64,000 nt of DNA. It comes from JAXHUE01 sp034189655. GTDB taxonomy: Bacteria > Chloroflexota > Dehalococcoidia > E44-bin15. The stretch lies in NCBI GenBank assembly GCA_034189655.1, contig JAXHUE010000006.1, forward strand, positions 12,461 to 76,460. The letters are read 5' to 3'. Of this stretch, positions 15,788 to 25,359 are shown one piece after another; position 1 is the first letter of the stretch, and every line of letters starts with the position of its first letter. The translations under genes and the position numbers were made by a program. The notes under the pieces were generated by a model that worked only from the letters and a program-made list of their open reading frames with translations, did no database searches and was not told where the DNA came from.

Positions 15788-16561
15788 ATGACGGACATCC
15801 TCCAGATAAAGGGCCTCACCAAGAACTTCGGCGGCGTGGTCGCCTTGCGCGAGCTGGACCTCGACATCAAGGCGGGCCAGATAACGGCCATAATCGGCCC
15901 CAACGGCGCCGGGAAGACCACGCTGTTCAACTTGATCGCCGGCGTCTTCCCCCCCACCAGTGGGCAGATATGCTTCCAGGGGAAGGAGCTGGGCCGTGCC
16001 ACCGACTACCAGAGGGTGGGCATGGGCATCGCCCGCACCTTCCAGGACGTGCGCCTCTTCGGCGATATCTCGGTGCTGGAGAACGTCATGGTGGGCCTGC
16101 ACTCCCGGAGCAGGTACGGCATCATGGGCGCCGCCCTCCGCCTGCCCCACGGGCGCCGCGAGGAGGAGGGCATAAGGCTCGCCGCCATAAACACCCTGAA
16201 CATGGTGGGGCTGGGGCGGCGCGCCGACGACCGGGCCGCGGACATCACCTTCGGGCAGCAGAAGCTGGTGGCCATCGCCAGGGCCCTGGCCACCAGGCCG
16301 CGCATCATCCTCCTCGACGAGCCCGCCGCTGGCTCCAACGCCCTGGAGCGCATGGAGATAGCGGACATCGTTAGGCGGGTGCTGGAGATGGAGATAACGG
16401 TGGTGCTCGTGGAGCACGATATGCGCTTCGTCATGGGGACGGCGGAGCGCGTGGTGGTGCTCGACGGGGGCCAGAAGATAGCCGACGGCACGCCGGCAGA
16501 GGTGCAGAGCGACCGCCGGGTCATCGCCGCCTACCTCGGCGAGGAGGAGGATGAGCCGTGA
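15788..16561 (+). CDS. livG: ABC transporter ATP-binding protein LivG
   Basis: A 257-aa ATPase of the LivG type. Walker A is GPNGAGKTT (about residues 37-45), the signature motif is the family variant ITFGQQKLVAIARAL and Walker B is IILLDEPAAG, followed by the switch histidine in VLVEHDMRFVM. The C-terminal extension DGTPAEVQSDRRVIAAYLG is the BCA_ABC_TP_C module. It starts 7 bases after livM and overlaps livF by four bases. Confidence 0.94.
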   Translation: MTDILQIKGLTKNFGGVVALRELDLDIKAGQITAIIGPNGAGKTTLFNLIAGVFPPTSGQICFQGKELGRATDYQRVGMGIARTFQDVRLFGDISVLENVMVGLHSRSRYGIMGAALRLPHGRREEEGIRLAAINTLNMVGLGRRADDRAADITFGQQKLVAIARALATRPRIILLDEPAAGSNALERMEIADIVRRVLEMEITVVLVEHDMRFVMGTAERVVVLDGGQKIADGTPAEVQSDRRVIAAYLGEEEDEP

Positions 16562-17343
16562 TCTTGAGCGTTGACCACCTCTCCGTGGCCTACGGCAAGC
16601 TCAACGCGGTGTGGGACATCTCGCTGGGCGTGCGCAAGGGGGAGATCGTGACCCTGCTCGGCGCCAACGGCTCGGGAAAGACCAGCCTGCTAAACGCCAT
16701 CGCCGGGCTGGTGCCGGCGAAGAGCGGCGCGGTGTACCTGGGGGGGCGCACCATCACCGGCTTAAAGGCCCACCAGCTCACCCGGCTGGGCATAGGCTAC
16801 GTCCCCGAGGGCAGGGGCATCTTCCGTGCCCTCTCGGTGGGCGACAACCTGGTGCTGGGGGCCTATCCCCGGCGCCGGGGGTGGCGCACCACGCTGGGGG
16901 ATGTGTCCTGGTTCTTGCGCCGAGAGGATATCGCTGATACCATGGACTATGTATTCCAGCTCTTTCCCCGCCTCTCCACCAGGCAGTCGCAGAAGGCAGG
17001 CAGCCTCTCCGGGGGCGAGCAGCAGATGCTGGCCATCGGGAGGGCGCTCATGGCATCACCCACCGTCCTCCTCCTCGATGAGCCCTCGCTGGGGCTGGCG
17101 CCCACGGTGGCCAGCGAGATATTCGCCCTGCTCAAGAAGCTGCGGGAAGAGGGCATGGCCATCCTGCTCGTGGAGCAGGACGCCGTGTCCAGCCTGAAGA
17201 TAGCCGACCGCGGCTACGTGGTGGAGATGGGGCGCATCGTGTTCGAGGGCACGGCCCGGGGCCTGATAGACAACGACAGGGTACGCCAGGCCTACCTGGG
17301 CCAGCAGTGGAAGAGGCCCGCGGACGGGGGAGACCAGGTATGA
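16558..17343 (+). CDS. livF: ABC transporter ATP-binding protein LivF
   Basis: A 261-aa ATPase of the LivF type and partner of LivG. Walker A is GANGSGKTS, the signature is SLSGGEQQMLAIGRAL, Walker B is TVLLLDEPSLG and the H-loop position reads VEQDA, as in many LivF proteins. The start is GTG 16558 in a GTGA overlap with the livG stop. A somewhat longer linker is present before the signature (PRRRGWRTTLGDVSWFLRRE). Its end overlaps the start of iorA, so the oxidoreductase is translationally coupled to the transporter. Confidence 0.94.
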   Translation: MILSVDHLSVAYGKLNAVWDISLGVRKGEIVTLLGANGSGKTSLLNAIAGLVPAKSGAVYLGGRTITGLKAHQLTRLGIGYVPEGRGIFRALSVGDNLVLGAYPRRRGWRTTLGDVSWFLRREDIADTMDYVFQLFPRLSTRQSQKAGSLSGGEQQMLAIGRALMASPTVLLLDEPSLGLAPTVASEIFALLKKLREEGMAILLVEQDAVSSLKIADRGYVVEMGRIVFEGTARGLIDNDRVRQAYLGQQWKRPADGGDQV

Positions 17344-19157
17344 AGCAGCTTCTCTCTGGCAACGAGGCCATCGCCCTGGGGGCCTACCACGCCGGCGCAG
17401 GCGTCGCCGCGGCCTACCCGGGCACGCCCAGCACCGAGATACTGGAGCACATGGCCCGCTTCCCCGACGTCTACGCCGAGTGGTCCACCAACGAGAAGGT
17501 GGCCATGGAGGTGGGCCTGGGGGCATCTCTGGCCGGGGTGCGGGCGCTGGTCTCGATGAAGCACGTGGGCCTGAACGTGGCCGCCGACGCCTTCTTCGGG
17601 GCCTCCATCGTGGGCGTGGGCGGCGGGCTGGTGGTGGTCTCCGCCGACGACCCGGGTATGCACAGCTCCCAGAACGAGCAGGACAACCGCCACTACGCGC
17701 GCTTCGCCAAGGTGCCCATGCTGGAGCCCTCGGACAGCGAAGAGGCCTACTCCGTAATGGCCCACGCCTTCGCCTTGAGCGAGGAGCTGGACACCCCGGT
17801 ACTGGTGCGCACCACCACTCGCATCTCCCATGCCAAGTCGGTGGTGACGGTGAGCGGGCAGAGACCGGAGAGGGCTCCGGTGCCGCCGTTTGCCCACTCC
17901 CCCAGCAAGTACGTGATGGTCCCCTCCTATGCCCGGCCGCGGCACCCGCTCATGGAGGAGCGCATGGCCAGGGCAGCGGAGCGCTTCGAGGGGTTCCCCT
18001 TGAACCAGCGCATAGAGGGCGAGGGGGCGCTGGGCATCATCAGCGCCGGGGTGGCCTACCAGTACGCCCGCGAGGCCTTTCCCCAGGCCTCGTTCTTGAA
18101 GCTAATTTCCACGTATCCCGTGCCCCAGGGGCTCATCCGCAGCTTTGCCCAGGGGGTGGAGCGTCTCCTCGTGGTCGAGGAGCTCGACCCCTTCATGGAG
18201 GAGCTCATCCGCTCGATGGGCATCCCTGTCTGGGGCAAGTCGCTGTTCCCGGCCACCGGCGAGCTGAACACCGATATCGTGCGCCGTGGGGCGGCGGCGG
18301 CGGGGCTCCTGCCTCCGCCCGCCGCGGTGGCGGCCCCCACCGGCAGCGACAGTCCGCTGCCGCCCCGGCCGCCGCTCCTCTGTCCCGGCTGCTCCCACCG
18401 CGGGGTGGCCTATGCCCTGGGACGCCTCGGGTTTGGCCCCAGGGGCTCGGTGCCCTCTGCCGCACGCGTGAAGCGGGACCGCCAGTGGCACATCGTCACC
18501 TCGGACATCGGCTGCTACACCCTGATGGTCTACTCGCCGCTCTACGCCATCGATAGCTGCATATGCATGGGGGCCAGCATCGGCATGGCCCACGGCCTGG
18601 AGAAGGGGGGGGTGCAGGAGAGGACGGTGGCGGTGCTGGGAGACTCCACCTTCCTCCACGGCGGCATCCCCGGCTTAATCGACATGGTGTACAACCGGGG
18701 CCACGGCACGGTCATCGTGCTCGATAACCACACCACCGCCATGACCGGGCACCAGGGCCACCCCGGCGCCGGGCGCTCGGCGCGGGGCGAGGAGGCCCCT
18801 ATAGTCGATATCGCCCAGCTCGCGCGCGGGGCGGGGGTGCGGGACGTCACAGAGGTGGACGCCTTCGACTTGAAGGCCATCGAGGGGGCCATCCGCCGCT
18901 GCACCGAGAACGAGGAGCCCTCGGTCATCGTGGTGCGCGGGGCCTGTCCCCTCTACGAGCGTACGGCGGGGGTGCCCCTCACCGTGGACGAAGACCGCTG
19001 CAACGGGTGCCAGGTATGTCTCGACATCGGCTGCCCGGCGATAACCTTCGACGGGGAGAAGGCGCACATACTCCCCCACCAGTGCGTCGGGGCGGGCTGC
19101 GCCCTGTGCCTCCAGGTGTGCGCCCGCAAGGCCATACACGAGGTGGACGCGCCATGA
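17340..19157 (+). CDS. iorA: Indolepyruvate ferredoxin oxidoreductase, alpha subunit
   Basis: A 605-aa IorA, which with IorB converts aryl- or branched 2-oxo acids plus CoA to acyl-CoA, CO2 and reduced ferredoxin in anaerobes. In order: the pyrimidine-binding domain (GNEAIALGAYHAGAGVAAAYPGTPS split here only for description), a transketolase-like middle, the TPP domain with GDSTFLHGGIPGL and LDNHTTAMTGHQ, and a C-terminal ferredoxin domain with CNGCQVCLDIGCP and CVGAGCALCLQVC for two [4Fe-4S] clusters. Length is normal. ATG 17340 overlaps the livF stop and has GGGGGAGA upstream. Its position inside a LIV operon points to catabolism of the imported amino acid after transamination. Confidence 0.94.
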   Translation: MKQLLSGNEAIALGAYHAGAGVAAAYPGTPSTEILEHMARFPDVYAEWSTNEKVAMEVGLGASLAGVRALVSMKHVGLNVAADAFFGASIVGVGGGLVVVSADDPGMHSSQNEQDNRHYARFAKVPMLEPSDSEEAYSVMAHAFALSEELDTPVLVRTTTRISHAKSVVTVSGQRPERAPVPPFAHSPSKYVMVPSYARPRHPLMEERMARAAERFEGFPLNQRIEGEGALGIISAGVAYQYAREAFPQASFLKLISTYPVPQGLIRSFAQGVERLLVVEELDPFMEELIRSMGIPVWGKSLFPATGELNTDIVRRGAAAAGLLPPPAAVAAPTGSDSPLPPRPPLLCPGCSHRGVAYALGRLGFGPRGSVPSAARVKRDRQWHIVTSDIGCYTLMVYSPLYAIDSCICMGASIGMAHGLEKGGVQERTVAVLGDSTFLHGGIPGLIDMVYNRGHGTVIVLDNHTTAMTGHQGHPGAGRSARGEEAPIVDIAQLARGAGVRDVTEVDAFDLKAIEGAIRRCTENEEPSVIVVRGACPLYERTAGVPLTVDEDRCNGCQVCLDIGCPAITFDGEKAHILPHQCVGAGCALCLQVCARKAIHEVDAP

Positions 19158-19765
19158 TGACGGGGACAGATATCCTGATGACCGGTGTGGGGGGACAGGG
19201 CGTCATCCTGGCCTCCGACATCCTGGCCGACTGCGCCGTCGCCGCCGGCTACGACGTGAAGAAGACGGACTCGCTGGGGATGGCGCAGCGCGGCGGCAGC
19301 GTCACCAGCAACGTGCGCATCGCCCAGAGGGTGTTCTCGCCCTTGATCCCCCAGGGCGGCGCCCACTTCCTGGTGGCCTACGAGCGCCTGGAGGCCCTCC
19401 GCTTCTTGGGGCAGCTTAGGCCCGGCGGCGTGGTCATCTTCGACAGCCAGTCCGTGGTGCCGCTCTCCGTCTTCAACGAGGGCTACCACTATCCCTCCAC
19501 CGAGGAGGTGAGTGAGCGCCTCTCGTCGGTTACGCGGCACGTGTATATGCTGCCGGCGGCGGACATGGCGGCGGGACTGGGCAACCCGCGGGTCTCCAGC
19601 GTGCTGTGCCTGGGGGCCCTCTCCCGCTTCCTCGATATACCGCACGACATATGGCGCCAGGGGATAGAGAGACACCTGCCGCCGCGCCTGCTCGACATAA
19701 ACCTGGCCGCCTTCGGCGCCGGGGCCAGGGCGGTGCAGGGACAACTTAAGGAGGGAGGCGAGTGA
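19154..19765 (+). CDS. iorB: Indolepyruvate ferredoxin oxidoreductase, beta subunit
   Basis: A 203-aa IorB (gamma-type POR domain). [20 protein letters not shown] and [20 protein letters not shown] are the conserved nucleotide/TPP-contact segments. It starts in an ATGA overlap with iorA and ends in a GTGA overlap with paaK, so expression should be stoichiometric. It has no iron-sulfur cysteines, as expected. Confidence 0.93.
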   Translation: MMTGTDILMTGVGGQGVILASDILADCAVAAGYDVKKTDSLGMAQRGGSVTSNVRIAQRVFSPLIPQGGAHFLVAYERLEALRFLGQLRPGGVVIFDSQSVVPLSVFNEGYHYPSTEEVSERLSSVTRHVYMLPAADMAAGLGNPRVSSVLCLGALSRFLDIPHDIWRQGIERHLPPRLLDINLAAFGAGARAVQGQLKEGGE

Positions 19766-21063
19766 CCATGTGGGAGCCACAATTCGAGAAGATGTCGCGC
19801 AGCGAGCTGGAGACGCTGCAACTGGAGCGCCTCCAGGAGAAGGTGAGATACGTCTACGAGAGGGTCCCCTTCTACCGCTCCCGGTTGCAGGAGATGGGGG
19901 TGGCCCCCAAGGACATCAAGTCCTTGGACGACGTGACCAGGCTGCCCTTCACCAGCAAGGCGGAGTTCCGCGATAATTACCCCTTCGGCCTGGTGGCAGT
20001 GCCGCTCGCCGAGGTGGTGCGGATACACGCCTCGTCGGGCACCACCGGTAAGCCGATAGTGGCTGCGTACAGCGCCAGTGACATCGACACCTGGTCTAAC
20101 CTGATGGCGCGCACGCTGGCCACCTCCGGGGTGCACCGGGGAGATATCATGCAGAACGCCTACGGCTACGGCCTGTTCACCGGCGGCCTGGGCTTTCACT
20201 ACGGGGGCGAGCGGCTGGGGGCCACGGTCATCCCCATCTCCGTGGGCAACACCAAGCGCCAGATAATGCTCGCCGAGGACCTGGGGGTGACCATCCTCAC
20301 CTGCACCCCGTCCTACGCCCTGATCATCGCCGAGACGGCGCGGGAGATGGGCATAGACCTGGTCCCGGGCCAGATCAGGCTCGCGGTGTGCGGCGCCGAG
20401 CCGTGGTCGGAGAGCATCAGGACCGAGATCGAGGCCAAGCTGGGGGTCACCGCCATCGATATCTACGGCCTCACCGAGATCATGGGGCCGGGCGTGGGCT
20501 GCGAGTGCCCCCACAAGGCCGGCCTGCACCTGTGGGAGGACCACTTCCTGGTGGAGCTGGTCGACCCCGCGAGCGGGGAGCCGCTCCCCTACGGCACGCA
20601 GGGCGAGCTGGTGCTCACCACCCTGACCAAGGAGGCCATGCCTGTGCTGCGCTTCCGCACCCACGATATAGTGACCTTGAACCCCGAGCCGTGCGAGTGC
20701 GGGCGCACCATGGTACGCATGTCAAAGGTGAAGGGCCGCACCGACGACATGCTCATCATCCGCGGCGTCAACGTGTTCCCCACCCAGATAGAGAGCGTCC
20801 TGCTCTCCGTGGAGGGGGTGGAGCCGCACTACCAGATCATCGTCGACCGGGAGCGCCACATTGACGAGATCGAGATATGGGTCGAGGTGTCTGACGCCAT
20901 CTTCAGCGACGAGATGAGGGGGCTGGAAGACCTGGAGCGCAGGGTGCGGGCCGAGATGGACAGCATGCTGGGCATCTCGGCCCGCATAAAGCTGGTGGAG
21001 CCCAAGACCATCGCCCGCACCGAGGGCAAGGCGGTGCGCGTCGTCGACCGCCGCCAGCTCTAG
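19762..21063 (+). CDS. paaK: Phenylacetate-CoA ligase family protein
   Basis: A 433-aa AMP-forming ligase of the PaaK family. ATP-binding is marked by [11 protein letters not shown] (about residues 93-103) and [11 protein letters not shown] (about 234-244), and the C-terminal hinge and lysine region reads [20 protein letters not shown]. It activates aryl acids such as phenylacetate or indoleacetate with CoA. Next to IorAB it could recover or activate the acids matching the IOR products. GTG 19762 is preferred over ATG 19768 because AGGAGG has the better spacing to it. The gene has the usual length. Confidence 0.92.
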   Translation: MTMWEPQFEKMSRSELETLQLERLQEKVRYVYERVPFYRSRLQEMGVAPKDIKSLDDVTRLPFTSKAEFRDNYPFGLVAVPLAEVVRIHASSGTTGKPIVAAYSASDIDTWSNLMARTLATSGVHRGDIMQNAYGYGLFTGGLGFHYGGERLGATVIPISVGNTKRQIMLAEDLGVTILTCTPSYALIIAETAREMGIDLVPGQIRLAVCGAEPWSESIRTEIEAKLGVTAIDIYGLTEIMGPGVGCECPHKAGLHLWEDHFLVELVDPASGEPLPYGTQGELVLTTLTKEAMPVLRFRTHDIVTLNPEPCECGRTMVRMSKVKGRTDDMLIIRGVNVFPTQIESVLLSVEGVEPHYQIIVDRERHIDEIEIWVEVSDAIFSDEMRGLEDLERRVRAEMDSMLGISARIKLVEPKTIARTEGKAVRVVDRRQL

Positions 21064-21096
21064 GGGCGCGGCACCGACCCAAGGGAAGGAGGAGCG

Positions 21097-21492
21097 ATGA
21101 GGATAAAGCAGGTATCCGTATTCGTGGGCAACGAGCCGGGGCGACTGGTGGACATGCTCCGGCCCCTGGCCGAGAACGATATCAACATCCATGCCCTCTC
21201 CGTCGCCGAGACCGCCGACTTCGGCATCATGCGCATGGTGGTCTCCGACACCGACAGGGCGGTTAGGGCGCTGCACGATGCCCGCTTCACGGTGCGGGTG
21301 AACGACGTCTTGGCCTTCGACATGGCAAACACCCCCGGAGGGCTGCTCAAGGCCGTTACCGAGCCCCTGTTCCAGGCCGGGATAAACATCGAGTACTTCT
21401 ACGCCTTCGTCGGCAACGAGCAGGGCAAGGCCACCGTGGTGCTCAAGGTGAGCGACCTGGAGCGGGCGGAGGCAGTGCTCGGCGGGGGCTGA
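21097..21492 (+). CDS. Tandem ACT-domain protein
   Basis: A 131-aa protein made of two ACT domains. The first (about 3-65) has EPGRLVDMLRPLAENDINI and the second (about 70-130) has TPGGLLKAVTEPLFQAGINI. ACT domains bind amino acids. Stand-alone tandem ACT genes of this kind are frequent next to paaK and ior genes in anaerobes, presumably as amino-acid sensors. Strong AAGGAGGAG ribosome site. The bound ligand is unknown. Confidence 0.9.
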   Translation: MRIKQVSVFVGNEPGRLVDMLRPLAENDINIHALSVAETADFGIMRMVVSDTDRAVRALHDARFTVRVNDVLAFDMANTPGGLLKAVTEPLFQAGINIEYFYAFVGNEQGKATVVLKVSDLERAEAVLGGG

Positions 21493-21535
21493 TGCCTCAA
21501 GGGGCACCACCCCGCCCAAACCCAAGGAGGTAGCC

Positions 21536-22726
21536 GTGGTCATCTCTGCCAGGGCGCACCGCGACATGGAGGGGGGCTCCTGGATCAGGCGCATGTTCGA
21601 GGAGGGCATCGCCTTGAAGCGGGAGCACGGCGAGGACAGGGTCTTCGACCTGACGCTGGGGAACCCGGTGGTGGAGCCGCCGCCCGAGTTCAAGCAGGAG
21701 CTCACGGCACGGGCCAGCGACCCCGTCCCCGGCATGCACCGCTACATGCCCAACGCCGGCTACCCGGAGACCCGCGCCGCCGTCGCAGAGGCCATCTCCG
21801 CGGAGTTCGGGGTCGATATGCCCGCCGAGAACGTCCTGATGACGGTGGGCGCCGCCGGCGGCATGAACGTGGTGCTGAAGACCATCCTCGACCCCGGCGA
21901 TGAGGTGGTGGTGTGGGCGCCCTACTTCGCCGAGTACCTCTTCTACATCGACAACCACGACGGCATAAGCAGGGTGGCCCAGACCGACGACGACTTCGTG
22001 CCCGCCATGCCCGCCCTCGCCGGTAGCATCGGGCCGCGCACCAGGGCGGTCATCGTGAACTCCCCCAACAACCCCACCGGCGTGGTCTACCCCGCAGAGG
22101 TCCTGGCCCAGATGGGCCGCCTGCTCCAGGAGAAGGAGGCCGAGCTCGGCTCCCGCATATACCTCATCTCCGACGAGCCCTACCGCAAGCTCATCTACGA
22201 TGGCCTGGGCTTCCCCTCCGTCCTGCACCACTACCCGCGGAGCATCGTGGTGCACTCCCACTCCAAGGACCTGGCCATCCCCGGAGAGCGCATCGGCTAT
22301 GTGGCCTTGAGCCCCCGCCTGGAGGGCGCACGCACGGTGATGGACGGCATGACCTCCTACAACCGGACGCTGGGGTTCGTCAATGCCCCGGCGCTCATGC
22401 AGCGCGTGGTGCCGGCGCTCCAGCGGGCCACCGTGGACATCGCCGACTACCAGCGCAAGCGTGACTATCTCTACCAGGCATTGACCGACATGGGCTATAC
22501 GGTGTCGCGGCCCCAGGGCGCCTTCTACATGTTCCCCCGCTCACCTGTGCCCGATGAGATGGAGTTCCTCGCCGAGCTGAGGAGGCACCTCATCCTCGCC
22601 GTGCCCGGCAGGGGCTTCGGCCGCAGCGGGTACGTGCGCATATCCTTCTGCATCGAGGACAGGACCATCCAGGGGGCGCTCCCCGGCTTCGAAGAGGTGG
22701 CCCGCCACTACGGCCTGTGCCGCTAG
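21536..22726 (+). CDS. Class I/II pyridoxal-phosphate aminotransferase
   Basis: A 396-aa fold-type I aminotransferase. Motifs in order: GNPVVEPPPEFKQ, TVGAAGGMNVVLKTIL, NSPNNPTGVVY (PLP and substrate Asn), SDEPYRKLIY (PLP-ring Asp), SHSKDLAIPGERIGY (Schiff-base Lys) and GYVRISFC (carboxylate Arg). It begins at GTG 21536 behind CAAGGAGG. Given the LIV transporter and IorAB before it, it most likely makes the 2-oxo acid that IorAB oxidises, completing an uptake and fermentation pathway. It ends tail to tail with the LysE gene, overlapping by four bases. Substrate range unknown. Confidence 0.9.
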   Translation: MVISARAHRDMEGGSWIRRMFEEGIALKREHGEDRVFDLTLGNPVVEPPPEFKQELTARASDPVPGMHRYMPNAGYPETRAAVAEAISAEFGVDMPAENVLMTVGAAGGMNVVLKTILDPGDEVVVWAPYFAEYLFYIDNHDGISRVAQTDDDFVPAMPALAGSIGPRTRAVIVNSPNNPTGVVYPAEVLAQMGRLLQEKEAELGSRIYLISDEPYRKLIYDGLGFPSVLHHYPRSIVVHSHSKDLAIPGERIGYVALSPRLEGARTVMDGMTSYNRTLGFVNAPALMQRVVPALQRATVDIADYQRKRDYLYQALTDMGYTVSRPQGAFYMFPRSPVPDEMEFLAELRRHLILAVPGRGFGRSGYVRISFCIEDRTIQGALPGFEEVARHYGLCR

Positions 22727-23343
22727 GCCATGGCGAGCAGCGTGGAGATGAGGAAGTACAGCCCGAAGCCGACGAGCAGGGCAGCGCTCACCGCGATGAG
22801 GACGGTGGTGACCTTGCTCCCCCACAGGCGGCCGCTGCGGTGCACGGCGAAGCCCACGAACGTGAGCCAGGCCACGTCGCACAGCAGGTGGACGGCGACG
22901 AACAGGGCCAGCCCGATGCGCCCGAAGGCGGTGGCCTGGGTGATGAGTGCCGCCCCGACGAAGGCCCACCAGATGAGGAAGTAGGGATTCAACAGCGTGG
23001 TGACTATCCCCCCGGCCACGGGGTTTATGGAGAGCCTCTCTCTGTTGCCCGTGACCGCTGCCTGCTGCCTGATGGAGCCTGCGGCCATCACCCCCATGGA
23101 GAAGAGGACGAACCCGCCCAGGACGCCCACCACTGCCTGCACTGCCTCGACGTGGAGCACAGAGATGATGCCGAAGTAGATGAGCATGATGAGGGGGACC
23201 TCCACGATGCCGTGGCCCAGGGCTACCAGCGCCCCGGCGTAGGGGGAGCGCTCGCTCTTGGCCACGGTCACGGCGAACACCGGGCCCGGCATCATGACCC
23301 CGGACATCGATACCCCCGCTACTGTGAGAAGGAAAGGAACCAT
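22723..23343 (-). CDS. LysE-family amino acid exporter
   Basis: A 206-aa membrane protein of the LysE/RhtB family, which exports amino acids or derivatives. It has six hydrophobic helices, the family-typical GVMMPGPVFAVTVAKS near residues 15-30 and NPYFLIWWAFVG around residue 119. It may relieve amino-acid excess caused by the neighbouring importer. Minus-strand promoter candidate with perfect TATAAT at 23405-23410. No specific substrate can be assigned. Confidence 0.87.
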   Translation of the reverse strand: MVPFLLTVAGVSMSGVMMPGPVFAVTVAKSERSPYAGALVALGHGIVEVPLIMLIYFGIISVLHVEAVQAVVGVLGGFVLFSMGVMAAGSIRQQAAVTGNRERLSINPVAGGIVTTLLNPYFLIWWAFVGAALITQATAFGRIGLALFVAVHLLCDVAWLTFVGFAVHRSGRLWGSKVTTVLIAVSAALLVGFGLYFLISTLLAMA

Positions 23344-23404
23344 AGAACGCCCCGACGGGCGGCCCCAGGGGCTGCCCGGACTGCTTTCACGATATCTACC
23401 ATAA

Positions 23405-23433
23405 ATTATACACTGATTCGCACCCCCGCCGAA
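23405..23433 (-). promoter_or_regulatory. Promoter candidate for the LysE gene
   Basis: Minus-strand TATAAT (23405-23410) with a weak TTCGGC (23428-23433) 17 bp upstream; leader about 55 nt. Confidence 0.45.
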
Positions 23434-23486
23434 AGCGTCGTGCCCCTGGGGCCGCCCCGGGTGGGAGACCCCACACGGGCGAAAGC

Positions 23487-23515
23487 TTGACGGCCACCGA
23501 CGGGGATGCTAGCAT
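23487..23515 (+). promoter_or_regulatory. Promoter of the hotdog thioesterase gene
   Basis: TTGACG (23487-23492), 17 bp, TAGCAT (23510-23515); ATG follows about 60 bp later. Confidence 0.55.
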
Positions 23516-23574
23516 TCCATATACCGCGGCACAGGGGGAGACGCCCCCCTGCAGGATAGACAGGAGGTTCTACC

Positions 23575-23982
23575 ATGGACGTAGACTGGGCACAGGTGAG
23601 AGAGCGCTTCGACGCCTCGCCCTACGCCCTCTTCATGGGCATGAGGCTGGTGGAGCTGGCCACCGGCTATGCCAAGGTCGAGATGAAGGTCAGGGAGGAG
23701 CACCGGAACTGGGACGGCAGGGTCCAGGGCGGGGCCATCGTGTCCCTCCTCGACCAGGCCTTCGGTGCCGCCCTAAATACCCTGGAGCGCATATACGTCG
23801 CCGTCCAGCTCAACGTCAATTTCGTCGCCGCCCCCGAGGGCGATACCATCTTCGCCGAGTCCACCGTCCTGCACCGCGGCCGCAGCCTGGGCGTCTCCGA
23901 GATGGTGGTCACCGACGGCGGGGGCAGGCTCATCGCCCGCGGCCTGGGCACCACGGTGGTCGTCGGGGAGCGCGCACAGTAG
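23575..23982 (+). CDS. PaaI-type hotdog thioesterase
   Basis: A 135-aa hotdog-fold acyl-CoA thioesterase of the PaaI/4HBT group. The motif NWDGRVQGGAIVSLLDQAFGAALNT contains the central-helix HGG-like site (here QGG) and catalytic acidic residue region. It hydrolyses acyl-CoA, probably aryl- or hydroxyacyl-CoA. Strong AGGAGG ribosome site. It precedes an acyl-CoA dehydrogenase on the same strand. The usual HGG histidine is replaced by Gln, which is found in a number of family members. Confidence 0.85.
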   Translation: MDVDWAQVRERFDASPYALFMGMRLVELATGYAKVEMKVREEHRNWDGRVQGGAIVSLLDQAFGAALNTLERIYVAVQLNVNFVAAPEGDTIFAESTVLHRGRSLGVSEMVVTDGGGRLIARGLGTTVVVGERAQ

Positions 23983-24116
23983 GACGCCAGGCCCCACACG
24001 GACGCCGCCCAGGACTGTGCGGCGGGCTTGAGGAGGTCTTCGGCGTGTACCAGGCGTACTCTCTGTAGGATAGCGACTGCGAGTCGTTCGAGACCGTGAT
24101 TCGAGGAGGTATCATA

Positions 24117-25274
24117 GTGGACTTCGAGTTCAGCGAAGAGCAGAAGATGCTGCGCACCAATATCAGGGACTTCCTGGAAAAGGAGATCGCCCCCACCGTG
24201 GACGAGCGCGACCGGCAGGGGCCCTTCTCCAGGGAGGAGGCGGTGGGCTACATCAAGCAGTTGATGCCCTTCGGCTTCTACACCGGGAGCCTGCCCGAAG
24301 AGTACGGCGGCATGGGCCTAGACGGCGTCACCGGCGGCCTGCTCAACGAGGAGCTGTCCCGGGTGTGGGCCAGCCTGGCCGCCACCATCTTCATCGCGTC
24401 GGGGGCGCCCAACGCCCTGCTCAACGCCTCTGACGAGATGCGGGACCGTATCCTCCCCCGCATCGCGTCGGGCGACCTCATCGGCTGCGCCGCCATCACC
24501 GAGCCCAACGCCGGCTCCGATGCCGCCTCCATCGCCACCACGGCGGTCCTGGACGGCGACGAGTGGGTCATCAACGGCACCAAGACCTGGATATCCAACG
24601 GCACCATCGCCGATATCGCCACCGTGCTCGCGGTCACCGACAAGGAGAAGGGCCCGCTGGGCATATCCACCATCCTGGTGGAGCGGGAGGTCTCGCCCTG
24701 GGAGGACCGTGAGCTGCACAAGATAGGGTGGCGCGCCTTCCCCACCGGGGAGCTGTACTTCACCGACTGCCGCGTCCCCCGCGGCAACCTGCTCGGCGAA
24801 CCCTCACTGGGCTACAAGAAGACCATGCAGCGCTTCGAGTCGGCGCGCTCCGGCATGGCGGTGATGTCCGCGGGCATGGCCCAGGCCGCCATCGATGCCT
24901 CCATCACCTACGCGCGGGAGCGCAAGCAGTTCGGCAGGCCCATCGGCAGCTTCCAGATGATACAGGAGATGATCGCCGACATGATCGCCGAGACCGAGGC
25001 CATGCGCCTCCTCGCCTACCGGGCGCTCTGGCTCATCGATAGCGGGGTGAGGGCACGCCTGGAGTCCTCTGTGGCCAAGGCCTACGCCACCGAGGCCGCG
25101 GTCAGGGTCACCTCCAAGGCCATCCAGATACACGGCGCCATGGGCCTCTCCGACGAGTACCCGGTGGAGCGCTACTTCCGCGATGCCCGCATGCTCACCA
25201 TCCCCGACGGCGCCACCCAGATACAGAAGCTCATCGTGGGGCGCGAGGCCATCGGCATCCGGGCCTTCGTGTAG
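24117..25274 (+). CDS. Acyl-CoA dehydrogenase
   Basis: A 385-aa flavoprotein that oxidises an acyl-CoA to the 2-enoyl-CoA, passing electrons to ETF. The FAD/substrate motifs AAITEPNAGSDAAS and VINGTKTWISNGTIAD, the ARKQFGRPIG-like ERKQFGRPIGSFQ and YPVERYFRDARM are clear. Where short-chain enzymes have the catalytic Glu (YEGT), this protein has IPDGATQIQKLIVGRE, so Asp replaces Glu; this variant occurs in a subset of the family. Start is GTG 24117 with AGGAGG seven bases upstream; the listed ATG 21 bases earlier overlaps that ribosome site. Substrate unknown. Confidence 0.9.
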   Translation: MDFEFSEEQKMLRTNIRDFLEKEIAPTVDERDRQGPFSREEAVGYIKQLMPFGFYTGSLPEEYGGMGLDGVTGGLLNEELSRVWASLAATIFIASGAPNALLNASDEMRDRILPRIASGDLIGCAAITEPNAGSDAASIATTAVLDGDEWVINGTKTWISNGTIADIATVLAVTDKEKGPLGISTILVEREVSPWEDRELHKIGWRAFPTGELYFTDCRVPRGNLLGEPSLGYKKTMQRFESARSGMAVMSAGMAQAAIDASITYARERKQFGRPIGSFQMIQEMIADMIAETEAMRLLAYRALWLIDSGVRARLESSVAKAYATEAAVRVTSKAIQIHGAMGLSDEYPVERYFRDARMLTIPDGATQIQKLIVGREAIGIRAFV

Positions 25275-25319
25275 GCCGTGGCCCTCTGCCTCTGCAGCCG
25301 TGTGAGTGGACGCGGTTCC

Positions 25320-25348
25320 TTGACATGGGTAGCTATGGCGGTCATAAT
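25320..25348 (+). promoter_or_regulatory. Promoter giving a near-leaderless phosphoesterase mRNA
   Basis: TTGACA (25320-25325), 17 bp, CATAAT (25343-25348). The ATG is at 25360, about five bases after the expected transcription start, and no Shine-Dalgarno is present. Confidence 0.65.
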
Positions 25349-25359
25349 AGTACCGTCGA

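Noticed and set aside
12892..16002. Long minus-strand frames opposite livJ and livM
   Set aside because: Antisense shadows with low-complexity His/Gly composition.
24046..24069. Seven-codon GTG frame behind GAGGAGG before the acyl-CoA dehydrogenase, as a leader peptide
   Set aside because: No regulatory hairpins or codon bias follow it; a chance occurrence is sufficient.
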